A DNA stretch of 64,000 nt, from assembly GCF_003589925.1 (NCBI RefSeq), contig NZ_CP032382.1:682001-746000 (forward strand), in the 5' to 3' direction. Position 1 is the first letter of the stretch. Every line of letters begins with the position of its first letter. The stretch is from Chryseolinea soli (lineage in GTDB: Bacteria; Bacteroidota; Bacteroidia; Cytophagales; Cyclobacteriaceae). Shown one piece after another: positions 25,251-34,756 of the stretch. The notes under the pieces were generated by a model. That model did no database searches. It was given only the letters and a program-made list of their open reading frames with translations, and had not been told where the DNA came from. The translations under genes and the position numbers were made by a program.

Positions 25251-26595
25251 AAATTTCCGCATCAACGTTATTTTCAGAGTGCTCTTGCTGGTGGTGAGCA
25301 TCGGGTTGCTGGCGTGGTGCGTGGTGCATGAGCGATACCTCCGCAGCGTTTACCTAGCCGCCGCTGTCTGCATCGTGGTGGGGGAATTCATTTGGTATGT
25401 CGACCGTTTCAACCGCGATATGAAGGTGTTTATGGTGAGCCTGATGCAGAAGGATTTCACAACGCATTTTCAATCAACAGGAAGAGGCAAACGTTTGGAT
25501 GAGCTTTACACTATATTGAACGCTATCTCCGAAGCCTTTAAAAAGATCAGCACGGAAAAAGAAACGCAGTATCGCTATTTGGAAATGCTGGTGGAACACG
25601 TCCGCGTGAGCATTCTCAGCATCGACGAAGAGGGGAAGATCCACCTGGCGAACCCGTCGTTAAAAAATATGCTTCAGAAAAGCATTCTTCCCAACCTGAA
25701 AGCACTGGAAGTATTCGGCGAACATTTTGTCAAGACTTTGCGGGAGATACGCTCGGGGGAAACGCGGTTGGAAAAACTCCGTGTACAAAACGACGTATTG
25801 CAGTTGTCTATCCATGCCTCCGAGTTCAAACTGCAGGGCCGCTACTATAAACTGATCTCCATGCAAGACATCCGCAGCGAACTCGATGCGCGCGAAGTGG
25901 AAGCGTGGCAGAAACTGATCCGGGTGCTGGGTCACGAGATCATGAACTCCGTGTCGCCCATCACGTCCCTGAGCGCCACCCTCCACGGTATGGTTACCGC
26001 AAACCAACCTGCGTTTGGCGACGATCACACATCGCTTTATGGCTCCCTCGACAAAGGATTGGAGGCCATCAAAATACGAAGCGAAGGCCTTTACAATTTC
26101 ACACAGACGTATCGAAAACTGACCGGTATCCCCAAACACGCGCCTCGAAAAACGAATCTGAAAGACATCGTTGAACGCGTACACCTGTTGCTACAAACCA
26201 AGCTTCAGGAACATAACATTGTCCTGCAAACCTCTGCCGTTGACTTAACCATTTTCGCAGACCCGGAAATGATGGAGCATGTGCTGATCAACCTTATTCT
26301 TAATGCGGTTGACGCTTTGGCGTCCACACCCGGTCCACGCATTGAAATCAACACGTCACGCCACCCGAACGGGAGCACCATCATTCACATTCTCGACAAC
26401 GGCGAGGGTATGGATGAACTCACCCTGGAAAAGATCTTTATTCCTTTTTACACCACGCGCAAGCATGGCTCCGGCATCGGGCTGGCCATCACCAAACAAA
26501 TCCTTCAACTGCATCAAGCCGACATCCGTGTGACCAGCGAGCCTGGAAAAGGAACCGAATTCATGATCGCGTTGAACGCAACACCTGCCACCTAG
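25240..26595 (+). CDS. Membrane histidine kinase (NtrY-like), partner of the NtrC-type regulator
   Basis: A 451-residue sensor kinase with two membrane helices near the N-terminus (about 10-28 and 37-55), a short cytoplasmic linker, a PAS-like segment (YLEMLVEHVRVSILSIDEEG), a dimerisation domain with phospho-accepting His232 in RVLGHEIMNSVSP, and an ATPase domain with N-box NLILNAVDAL, DNGEGM and a GSGIGLAITKQ glycine box. The almost absent periplasmic loop suggests that it senses within the membrane or in the cytoplasm, for example via the PAS domain. The ATG lies inside the regulator gene, so the pair is translationally coupled. Its stop is two bases from the stop of a converging gene. Confidence 0.93.
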   Translation: MVFKNFRINVIFRVLLLVVSIGLLAWCVVHERYLRSVYLAAAVCIVVGEFIWYVDRFNRDMKVFMVSLMQKDFTTHFQSTGRGKRLDELYTILNAISEAFKKISTEKETQYRYLEMLVEHVRVSILSIDEEGKIHLANPSLKNMLQKSILPNLKALEVFGEHFVKTLREIRSGETRLEKLRVQNDVLQLSIHASEFKLQGRYYKLISMQDIRSELDAREVEAWQKLIRVLGHEIMNSVSPITSLSATLHGMVTANQPAFGDDHTSLYGSLDKGLEAIKIRSEGLYNFTQTYRKLTGIPKHAPRKTNLKDIVERVHLLLQTKLQEHNIVLQTSAVDLTIFADPEMMEHVLINLILNAVDALASTPGPRIEINTSRHPNGSTIIHILDNGEGMDELTLEKIFIPFYTTRKHGSGIGLAITKQILQLHQADIRVTSEPGKGTEFMIALNATPAT

Positions 26596-26597
26596 AG

Positions 26598-27044
26598 TCA
26601 GACCACTCGCTCCCAGGTTACGGTGAACACCGTTTCGCCGGTTTGGGTTGGTACAGGTGGCGTGCTCACCTGCAGGACGTTGCCGGTGAGCACGGCATAG
26701 CGCAGTTGCTCCATACCCATCCAATTCGGAAATAAACTCCCCTCTACAAAGTGAATGATCTCTCCGGGAGCGCGTTCATAGTACTTTCCAAAATAGGCGA
26801 GGTAACTGTGAAAGGCATGTTTCGATTCTTCCGCCGTGCCACTGTTGATGGAGTCGGAGGCAAAAGGCACACGGCCCGCTTTCATCAATTGGGCGTTCAT
26901 GTTCCCCGCTGTGTCGTACATCAAAATGCCGGTGGCATCTTTCCCGAAATAATCGATCAATTCATTTTTTTCATTCACATAGGTCCAGGAAACCAATTTC
27001 CATGTGCCCACGACTTTATCTTTTACGGAGGCTTTCATAGGCAT
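26598..27044 (-). CDS. Lipocalin-like domain protein coupled to the PKS gene
   Basis: A 148-residue protein of the lipocalin-like family that begins with the typical VGTWKLVSWTYVNEKNEL and has the GILMYDTAGNMNAQLM strand. The family forms a small beta-barrel that holds a hydrophobic ligand; some members sit in polyketide clusters, where they may bind or cyclise the product. Start and stop codons of the two genes overlap as TGATG, so it is translated directly after the polyketide synthase. This tight coupling is the main reason to suspect a part in the same pathway. No signal peptide is present, so it acts in the cytoplasm. Confidence 0.82.
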   Translation of the reverse strand: MPMKASVKDKVVGTWKLVSWTYVNEKNELIDYFGKDATGILMYDTAGNMNAQLMKAGRVPFASDSINSGTAEESKHAFHSYLAYFGKYYERAPGEIIHFVEGSLFPNWMGMEQLRYAVLTGNVLQVSTPPVPTQTGETVFTVTWERVV

Positions 27045-30000
27045 CAAGAAGGTTGGTTAACGGACAATACCGCCTCCTCATCGCCAATGGCATCCAGGAT
27101 CGTCGCCGTCACAAACGCCGCTTCATGTTCAATGTAACGGTGTCCGCCGGGACGGGAAACCAGTTGGAAAGATTTTGTGGTCTCGTTCTGCCACTGTTCC
27201 ACCTGCTGACGGGTGACGCGTGCATCTTCTTTGCCATGGAATCCAACAATAGAAACCGGGATCGGTTCTTCCGCCGTGTATTGATAGTTGTTCAACAACT
27301 CCAGGTCGGCACGCAATATGCGCATGAGGATCTGTTGAAGTTCGGCGTCCTTGCTGTTCTCGATCGACACATGGGGGAACATGGCCGTCAGGTCTTCGTC
27401 GGAAAGTTGATGGTCAACTTGCCCTTTGTCATAAGAGAACAGGCTTGGGGTGGACGACACGAATAGCTTGTCCGGCAAGGCCTTGTTCATGCGCCGCAGG
27501 GAACGGATCACTTCGAACGCGATGAGACCTCCCATACTGTGACCAAAGAATGAGAATGGTTTATCCATTTTGTCGAGCAATATGGGCATCATGTCTTTCA
27601 ACAGGTCTTCCAGTTTGCGATACGGCTGTTCGGCCCAACGTGTGCCACGACCCGGAAGCTCCACCAACACAACCTCCACGCCATCGCCCAGGCGATTTTC
27701 CCAATCATGATAGAGGGAAGCATTTCCGCCGGCGTCGTGAAAACAGAAGAGTCGGCGTATGGCCTTGTCGTTTACTTTTGTGGTCACAAACCAACGGTTG
27801 TCCACGGTAGCTTCGGCGGCGGCGTCCTGTTTTTCCAGGGCAATGATAAGTCTTTGTTCTGCCGTTTGCGGGCGAAGATTATCAAAGAGATAGACCGCAT
27901 ATTCGCGAATGCTGGGATGCGACCAGAACATCGCCACGGAAAGCTTCAGGTCGACACTTTTCTCTAATAGATTCCGCAGCTGAATGGCCATGAGCGAATC
28001 CACACCCAAACCCTTAAAGGTCATGGAAGCGTTGATGCGTGCAACCGGCATTTTGATGATCTTGCTGACATGGCGGGTGATGAGTTGTTCCAACGCCTCT
28101 TTGCGTTCACGGGCGTCTGTCAGGCCGGCAAAGGTATCCAGGAAGCTGACCTCTTTTTCATCCGCGGTCGTTTTGTCGATCGTCAACAAGCCTTTGAAAT
28201 AATGCGTACGGGACATGGCCGAATAATAAGAGCCCATTTGCGTCGCGTCAATTTTCATGATGCCGATCTGCGTGAAGTCTTGCATGGCGATGGTATCGTA
28301 TACGTCCATCGCCTCTTTCATCACGATGGGTTCGAAGCCTTCGGCACGTGCATATTTTTCCAACTCGCTTTCATTGGCAACCATGCCCACGTCTTTGATC
28401 ACGCCCCAGTTGATGCTTTGCGCCGTGAGTCCTTTTTGTTTACGGCGATGGGCCAGCACATCCAGGAAACTGTTGGCCGCCACGTAGCTGGCTTGTCCGC
28501 TGAGCCCGATTAGCGAAGAGGCTGATGAGAACAGGACGAAACAATCCAGGGTGAGGTGTTGGGTGAGCAGGTGGAGATTCCAGGCTCCTTTCAATTTCGG
28601 CGCCAGCGTTTCCATGAATTCAATCTCCGAGATCTTGTCGATGGACTTTGCTTCGATCACACCGGCGGCGTGGATCACCCCTTTCAAGGGTGGCATAGAG
28701 CTTTGAATTTTTTCCAACACGTTTTGCAATTGGTCTGCATGGCTCGCATCGGCCTGGAAGGTCGTGAAGCGACATCCTTGCGACTCATACGCCAGGATCT
28801 TTGTCAGGACACTATCGGGGGCTTTACCCGTGCGGCTCAGGAGTGCGAAGTTGCGGGCACCACGACGGATCATCCATTCGATGAAAACAAATCCCAGGCC
28901 TCTGAAACCGGTCACCAGGTAGGTGGCCTGATCCGAATAGCGGGCTTGCAACGCCTTGGCTGCTGTTTCCGTATTGGACAATGCTTTCAACCGGGGTGTG
29001 AATTGCATCCGGCCGCGCAACGTGATCTCGCGATCGGCGACGTCGGATTCCTGGATCATTTGAACAACCTGATCCAACTCTTCCATCATGGGATTGAAGC
29101 TAAGGTCGTAGCGCTTGGCTTCATACTGGGGTAACTCATTGCTCACCACGCGCAGCAGTCCCGACAACGCTGCATGAACTACCTGGGGCTGATGTTTGTC
29201 AGATCCGACGACTTGCATACCGTTGGTGACTACTGCCAGCTTCGGCGCCTTTGATGTTTGACGCGCCATCACTTCCTGGAGGGCATACAACACGCTGATG
29301 CTGCCATATACTTGTTCCCCTTCCATTTCATTGGACGTCAGCTCCCGCTCGCTGGAGGGGTAGTAGAGTCCGCCCATGTGCAACACGCCATCCAAAACCG
29401 GCACATGGTGCGCCAGGTCTTTGGCCAGTCGTGCATAACCGTCCTTGTCTGCATAGTCGAGTTTGTATTGCAGCAGGCCGGAACCATCCTCCACTCTGCC
29501 AAATTCCCGATCGGGTGTGACGTGGATAAACCGGATGCCGGCGGCTTCCATTTTCTCCAGGAGGATGCCACTCAGTCCATAAACATCGCCGAACAACAGC
29601 CACGTTTGCAGTTCTGATTTGACGTTGTTCTTTTCTGCCACAGCACGCTCGTTCCACTCGACATCATACAACCAACTCTTGATCTTTTCACTTTCGCGAC
29701 GGATGAGGTCGGCGTCAAGGATCTTGCCTTGCAATCCCGAAACTTTCAACACCACGTTGTCGTGGGCGCCGAAAATGATGAGGTCGGCTTTCACGGTGAT
29801 CGTTCCCCGTTCGCTGTCGGTGCGCGCCGGGTAGAGCCGGGCTTCACCGCGAACCGGTTGCGAATAGTCTATTTTTCCAAGCAACTGCACTTCGTCCACC
29901 GATGTGAGGAAGGTGGTTCGATCGGACGATGCGTCGGGTTGCTGCGCGATGGTGAGGAACAGCGGTTGGAAGCAAGCGTCGAGCAAAGCCGGGTGCAGTG

Positions 30001-33000
30001 CATAGCGGTTTGCGTTCTGACGAATGCTTTCTTCGGGCTGCACTTCAAAGGACACATACGTATTGGCACCACGGCGCTCCATCGACAAGGTTTGGAGTCC
30101 CTGAAAATGTTTTCCATACTGCAATCCAAGACCTTGCAACGATTGGTAATATTCCTTTGTATCGACAGAAGAAACCGCCGCCGATGTCGTGTTGATAAAC
30201 CGATCGGTATGCGTGAGTGAACCGGTGTACATGGTCAGCACGCCTTCCGCCAACAATGTCCATCCTGACTTATCTTCTGCATTGCCGCGGGCGAAGAATT
30301 TAAAATCATTGCGACCGTTCTCGTTTTCCACCATGCGCAACTGCACGCGCTTGAGTTCACCCTCCGCCAGGTTGATAGATTGAATGAAGTTGAGCTTCCG
30401 GATGATCGGCACACCTGCCCCATGAATTTCCAGGGCTGCCTCCAGGATGATCTCCACGTAGCCGGCACCAGGAAATACAGGCGTTGCATTTACCTGGTGA
30501 TCGGCGAGATAGGGATATTTACCGAGCCCGATCTGCGATTCCCAGTAGCGCACTTCATCCAGGCCGGCGAGTGTGAGGGATTGTCCCAGCAAAGGGAAAC
30601 GCAGGCCGGTGCTTTTATCGCGTTGTTCGGCCGAGCGGTCTTCCAGCGCATAGGTCTCCCGTTGAAACGGATAAGCCGGAAGGGAAACGATGGGTGCCTT
30701 GGCGATACCGTAAAAATCTTTCCAGCACACATCGAACCCTTTGGCATAAAGATCTCCCAGGTTTTTGAGGAGTGATTCCTGTTCCGGCTTCTCGCGGAAA
30801 AGCGAGGGCACGGTGATGACTTTCATTTTCCCAGCTTCCGCACATTCGTTGACCGCATTGGTCAGCACGGGGTGCGGGCTCACTTCAATGAACACGACGT
30901 GCTGGCGGTCCATCAGTTGTTGCATGATGGTCGAGAACTGAACGGTGTTCCGGAGATTGCTCACCCAATATTCAGCATTCATCTCCCTGCCCTCCATTTG
31001 TCGTGCCTGTACCGTAGAGTACAATGCGATCTCGCCCTCGCGCGGCGTGATGCCTTGCAGGGCAAGACGAAGGTCTTCCTTCAAAGGATCCATCTGCTGG
31101 CTATGAGAGGCTACATCCACCTTAACCAACCGGCCGAAGAGACCTTTGCTTTCCAATTCTTGCAGGAGTTGATCGATCGCCTGTTTGTCTCCTGCGACTA
31201 CCGTAGACTTCGGACTGTTGGATACGGCTACCGAAAGGCCGGGGTAGCGCTTGATCATTTCTGCAGCAGCGTTTTGATCCAGTTCAGTTACGGCCATGGC
31301 ACCGCCTTGGCCGCTGACGCGCTTCATTAATTTGCTGCGTGTGCAAATGATGTTGGCTGCATCTTCCAGGCTGATGGTTCCTGCAATGTGCGCGGCCGCC
31401 ACCTCCCCCATACTGTGACCAACCACAGCCTGCGGGCGAACGCCCCAAGCCATCCACAATTTGGCCAGCGCAATTTGAATCGCACAGATGGCCGGTTGAA
31501 TGACGTTGATCTCGTTCCACCGACCGGTGTTGTCCGTTGATTGAAGTTGCTCCAGCAACGACCAGTCTGTATACGGACGATAGGCCTTGTCGCAGGCTTC
31601 GATGGCCTTGCGGAAAACCGTTTCCTTTTGCATCAGTTCTCTGCCCATGCCAAGCCATTGTGATCCCTGACCTGGAAATACAAAAACAACTTTCTCGCGC
31701 GCCGACAACGGTGCTGCCGGGGTCAATTCTTGTTCATCTTTCAGAAAATCTTCAAGGCTGTTCAACACCGCTTCTTTGTTGGTGCCCGTGTGCAGAACGC
31801 GGAAGTCGAAGCCCGGTTTCAGCAAAGCCGTAGCCACCGAAAGATTCGCGAATGCTTCTTCGTTACCCGCCTTGATGCGGTCGGCATATTCCTTTGCATA
31901 GGATTTCAATGCTTTTTGCGAGCGGGCCGACAACGGCAGCGCATAGCGGTTTGTGACACTGTGCGTGGGTGCCGACTGCACCACGATCGGCCTGTATTCT
32001 TCAATGACGGTATGCGCGTTGGTACCACCCCAACCAAAGGAGTTGATACCGGCTCTTAACTTTTCGCCGTGGCCGGTCGGCCATTGGCCCAGTTCATTTT
32101 GCACTTGAATTTTTAATTCTTCAAAAGCGATGGCTGGGTTGGGATTCTTAAAGTTGAGACTTGGGGGGAGCATTTTATGCCGGATCGCGAGCACTACCTT
32201 GATCAGGCCTGCCATGCCGGCCGCGGCTTCCAGGTGGCCGATGTTTGTTTTCACAGAGCCCACGCGAAGTTTGGTGGTGCGACCCTGGCCAAAAAATTCT
32301 CCCAGCGCGCGCGTCTCCGTGGGATCACCCAATTTGGTTCCTGTGCCGTGGGCTTCTACGTAATGCACGTCTTTGGGTGCAATGCCCGAGCCTGCATAGG
32401 CTTCGCGCAATACTTGCTTTTGGCCTTCCGTGCTGGTCGCGGGGAGGTTGACGTTGTAGCCGTTGTTGTTCATGGCCGAACCTTTGACAACGGCATAGAT
32501 CGTGTCGCCATCGCGCTCGGCATCCGAGAGTCGTTTTAGAAAGAGTACGCCCGCGCCTTCGCCGCGCACGAAGCCATCGGCGGCCTCGTCGAAGGTGCTG
32601 CACTTTCCTTTTTTGGAGAGGCCTCCGAACTTGGCGAGCAGAACGTTTTGGTCGGGGTCGAGGATGTGGTTGATGCCCGCAGCAAACGACATCTCCGTGC
32701 TGCCGTCCCACAGACTTTGACACGCCAGGTGAAGCGCTACCAGCGACGAAGAGCAACCGGTATCCATCACCAGGCTGGGTCCCGTGAAGCCGAACGCGAA
32801 CGATACGCGGTTAGCAATAATATTGGAGGATTGTCCCACCGCCGAGTGTGACGTGACGGGGGCATTCTTGTGTTTGCGCAAATGTTCGAAGTCGTTCCAG
32901 ATGTTGCCGACATACACGCCCACCTTCTTTCCTTGCACGGACTGCATGGGAATGGTCGAGTTCTCGACAGCCTCCCAAACCAACTCCAGCATCAGCTTTT

Positions 33001-33307
33001 GGGAAGGGTTCATCTCGGCAGCTTCCGCGGGCGAGATGTTGAAGAAGAGCGGATCGAAGTCGTGGATATTCTCCAGCATGGAGGCGTGACGTTGGTGTGA
33101 CTTGCCCTGTGCGAGCGGGTCGGAGTCGTAATAGTCATCGTTGTTCCAGCGCGACTTTGGTATTTCTGTAATGGTATCCCTACCTTCACTGAGCAGTTTC
33201 CAAAAAGCTTGCAAGGTTTCGGCTTGGGGAAAACGGCACGACATGCCGACGATGGCGATGGGTTCTTTCATAACTGGGGATTGTGGGTTGTTGTGAGGTG
33301 TCTTCAT
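27044..33307 (-). CDS. Single-module type I polyketide synthase (KS-AT-DH-KR-ACP-TE)
   Basis: A 2087-residue megasynthase. The ketosynthase (about 14-440) has Cys185 (DTGCSSS), His320 (EAHGTGT) and His358 (KTNIGHLE). The acyltransferase (540-850) has Ser632 in GHSMGE and a VASHS specificity loop, as in methylmalonyl- or mycocerosic-type domains. The dehydratase (905-1200) has His937 and Asp1110. The ketoreductase (1215-1690) has Lys1573, Ser1594/1595 and Tyr1608, but a cofactor loop one residue short (TGFRGLG). The carrier domain has Ser1771 (GVDSL), and a thioesterase (1850-2075) has Ser1924 (GHSMGG). There is no enoylreductase. The start at 33307 precedes the first family motif by 12 residues. 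The product is unknown; one module with its own TE suggests iterative use. Confidence 0.95.
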   Translation of the reverse strand: MKTPHNNPQSPVMKEPIAIVGMSCRFPQAETLQAFWKLLSEGRDTITEIPKSRWNNDDYYDSDPLAQGKSHQRHASMLENIHDFDPLFFNISPAEAAEMNPSQKLMLELVWEAVENSTIPMQSVQGKKVGVYVGNIWNDFEHLRKHKNAPVTSHSAVGQSSNIIANRVSFAFGFTGPSLVMDTGCSSSLVALHLACQSLWDGSTEMSFAAGINHILDPDQNVLLAKFGGLSKKGKCSTFDEAADGFVRGEGAGVLFLKRLSDAERDGDTIYAVVKGSAMNNNGYNVNLPATSTEGQKQVLREAYAGSGIAPKDVHYVEAHGTGTKLGDPTETRALGEFFGQGRTTKLRVGSVKTNIGHLEAAAGMAGLIKVVLAIRHKMLPPSLNFKNPNPAIAFEELKIQVQNELGQWPTGHGEKLRAGINSFGWGGTNAHTVIEEYRPIVVQSAPTHSVTNRYALPLSARSQKALKSYAKEYADRIKAGNEEAFANLSVATALLKPGFDFRVLHTGTNKEAVLNSLEDFLKDEQELTPAAPLSAREKVVFVFPGQGSQWLGMGRELMQKETVFRKAIEACDKAYRPYTDWSLLEQLQSTDNTGRWNEINVIQPAICAIQIALAKLWMAWGVRPQAVVGHSMGEVAAAHIAGTISLEDAANIICTRSKLMKRVSGQGGAMAVTELDQNAAAEMIKRYPGLSVAVSNSPKSTVVAGDKQAIDQLLQELESKGLFGRLVKVDVASHSQQMDPLKEDLRLALQGITPREGEIALYSTVQARQMEGREMNAEYWVSNLRNTVQFSTIMQQLMDRQHVVFIEVSPHPVLTNAVNECAEAGKMKVITVPSLFREKPEQESLLKNLGDLYAKGFDVCWKDFYGIAKAPIVSLPAYPFQRETYALEDRSAEQRDKSTGLRFPLLGQSLTLAGLDEVRYWESQIGLGKYPYLADHQVNATPVFPGAGYVEIILEAALEIHGAGVPIIRKLNFIQSINLAEGELKRVQLRMVENENGRNDFKFFARGNAEDKSGWTLLAEGVLTMYTGSLTHTDRFINTTSAAVSSVDTKEYYQSLQGLGLQYGKHFQGLQTLSMERRGANTYVSFEVQPEESIRQNANRYALHPALLDACFQPLFLTIAQQPDASSDRTTFLTSVDEVQLLGKIDYSQPVRGEARLYPARTDSERGTITVKADLIIFGAHDNVVLKVSGLQGKILDADLIRRESEKIKSWLYDVEWNERAVAEKNNVKSELQTWLLFGDVYGLSGILLEKMEAAGIRFIHVTPDREFGRVEDGSGLLQYKLDYADKDGYARLAKDLAHHVPVLDGVLHMGGLYYPSSERELTSNEMEGEQVYGSISVLYALQEVMARQTSKAPKLAVVTNGMQVVGSDKHQPQVVHAALSGLLRVVSNELPQYEAKRYDLSFNPMMEELDQVVQMIQESDVADREITLRGRMQFTPRLKALSNTETAAKALQARYSDQATYLVTGFRGLGFVFIEWMIRRGARNFALLSRTGKAPDSVLTKILAYESQGCRFTTFQADASHADQLQNVLEKIQSSMPPLKGVIHAAGVIEAKSIDKISEIEFMETLAPKLKGAWNLHLLTQHLTLDCFVLFSSASSLIGLSGQASYVAANSFLDVLAHRRKQKGLTAQSINWGVIKDVGMVANESELEKYARAEGFEPIVMKEAMDVYDTIAMQDFTQIGIMKIDATQMGSYYSAMSRTHYFKGLLTIDKTTADEKEVSFLDTFAGLTDARERKEALEQLITRHVSKIIKMPVARINASMTFKGLGVDSLMAIQLRNLLEKSVDLKLSVAMFWSHPSIREYAVYLFDNLRPQTAEQRLIIALEKQDAAAEATVDNRWFVTTKVNDKAIRRLFCFHDAGGNASLYHDWENRLGDGVEVVLVELPGRGTRWAEQPYRKLEDLLKDMMPILLDKMDKPFSFFGHSMGGLIAFEVIRSLRRMNKALPDKLFVSSTPSLFSYDKGQVDHQLSDEDLTAMFPHVSIENSKDAELQQILMRILRADLELLNNYQYTAEEPIPVSIVGFHGKEDARVTRQQVEQWQNETTKSFQLVSRPGGHRYIEHEAAFVTATILDAIGDEEAVLSVNQPS

Positions 33308-33509
33308 AAAAAATATTGCTATCGTGAAATAATAATCGAATGTAGTATGAAGTATTCCTGCATACTTTTGAACAACCGTTGAAACATTACCCAAAAACCT
33401 TTTTCGAAAATTGCGCGCGATCTAAGTAGTTTTTCGGATGTACTCCCCGGAATCAGGGGTATATCAATGACCATCCCAAACCATTGCATAACCCAACGCA
33501 CCATTCTCT

Positions 33510-34148
33510 ATGATCACCGGCGCACGCTATGACAAAAGAGGCTTTTCAGAAACACCAGGCCTTCAAACGCTTAAAAAGAAAATCGCGCCCGCGTTGTTGC
33601 CTGCTACGAAATACGTATTTGAAAGTGAGTTACTTAACAGTCTGATCGGAAGATGGCTGCTGCAGCGTCTACTGGAAAAAAAAGAAGTTTCCCTCGAAAA
33701 GTTACACCTTACTCCCGATGATCATGGCAAGCCCCGTCTCTCCTTGCCGTTGGATTTTTCTATCGCGCATTCGTTCGACGTGGTGATTTGTCTGGTTTCG
33801 GATGAGGGCCCTGTGGGCGTTGATGTTGAAAAGATACGCGATGTGCCGTTGGAGGAATATCAATCCAGCTTCACGGAGCATGAGTGGTCCTTCATTATGA
33901 AAGATCACAACAAGATCGAATCTTTCTTTTCCTTGTGGACAAAGAAAGAAAGCCTGCTCAAGATGCATGGTCTCGGGCTACAGGTTCCCCTGACACAGGT
34001 GACGGTGTTGGATACGGTAGGTGTTATCACAGCTAATGCTTCCATTCATACAGGCGTGTGGCATCGCCACGCTATCCCAGGATACAGCTGTCATGTTGCC
34101 GTTCCCGAAAATGCCTCATCGTTTGAAATCGATGTGGTGGTGTTTTGA
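33510..34148 (+). CDS. 4'-phosphopantetheinyl transferase, Sfp type
   Basis: A 212-residue enzyme that moves the phosphopantetheine arm from coenzyme A to the serine of carrier domains. The family signatures are present: VGVDVEKIRD, which supplies the magnesium-binding Asp and Glu residues, and FFSLWTKKESLLKMHGLGL. Sfp-type members activate PKS and NRPS carriers. It is divergent from the polyketide synthase with about 200 bases between the starts, so it almost certainly primes Ser1771 of that protein. The N-terminal half (HLTPDDHGKPRLS) fits the family. Confidence 0.9.
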   Translation: MITGARYDKRGFSETPGLQTLKKKIAPALLPATKYVFESELLNSLIGRWLLQRLLEKKEVSLEKLHLTPDDHGKPRLSLPLDFSIAHSFDVVICLVSDEGPVGVDVEKIRDVPLEEYQSSFTEHEWSFIMKDHNKIESFFSLWTKKESLLKMHGLGLQVPLTQVTVLDTVGVITANASIHTGVWHRHAIPGYSCHVAVPENASSFEIDVVVF

Positions 34149-34314
34149 TCTCACCGCCGGGAGGCCGGCACCCTTTTCCCTGCACTCGTCCATCCCAGTC
34201 CAAGCATCAATTTTTTGAAGCATGCTTTTGATGTTTGTATTACATCGGCTATCTTCATTACTTTCTTTCATCATTTGGCCATTATGTTATTAGCCGCAAC
34301 CCAAACCCAAAATT

Positions 34315-34701
34315 ATGCAGTCATTATCCAAACAAAAGAATCTTGAAATCAGTTACGATCCAGAGCACAAGTATCTCTACTGTAACTGGCTTGGATTCCA
34401 GAACAAGGAGTCGATCATGAAATCCGGTTTCATCATCCTGGACTTGCTCAAGCAAAAGAAAGTAAGCAAGGTATTGAATGACAACTCGCAAGTGACCGGG
34501 CCTTGGCAAGAAGCGGCCGAATGGACGGCTACGGTGTGGTTCCCGCAAATGATCGAGAACGGTCTCAAACATTTTGCGTGGATCTTTTCTCCGAACATCT
34601 TCTCTGAACTATCGGCAAAGAAGGCCATGCCTTCCTCCGGTATTGTAAAATCTTTTAATTCTTATAATGACGCGTTGAGCTGGCTGGTGTTGCAGAAGTA
34701 A
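34315..34701 (+). CDS. Hypothetical cytoplasmic protein, possibly STAS/SpoIIAA-like
   Basis: A 128-residue tryptophan-rich protein starting MQSLSKQKNLEISYDPEHKY and continuing LYCNWLGFQNKESIMKSGFI. The alternation of strands and helices and the length resemble SpoIIAA-like/STAS proteins found in Bacteroidota, but I see no diagnostic motif. There is no signal peptide. A TATCTTCA box lies about 60 bases before the ATG, and a short ACGCAAAA/TTTTGCGT stem follows the gene. Nothing nearby indicates its role. It is transcribed in the same direction as the phosphopantetheinyl transferase, but 166 bases away. Confidence 0.65.
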   Translation: MQSLSKQKNLEISYDPEHKYLYCNWLGFQNKESIMKSGFIILDLLKQKKVSKVLNDNSQVTGPWQEAAEWTATVWFPQMIENGLKHFAWIFSPNIFSELSAKKAMPSSGIVKSFNSYNDALSWLVLQK

Positions 34702-34756
34702 GCTGGCTACCGCTCGCCGTATATTTTATTTGTAAAGGCATAGCGAAACAAGGTTA

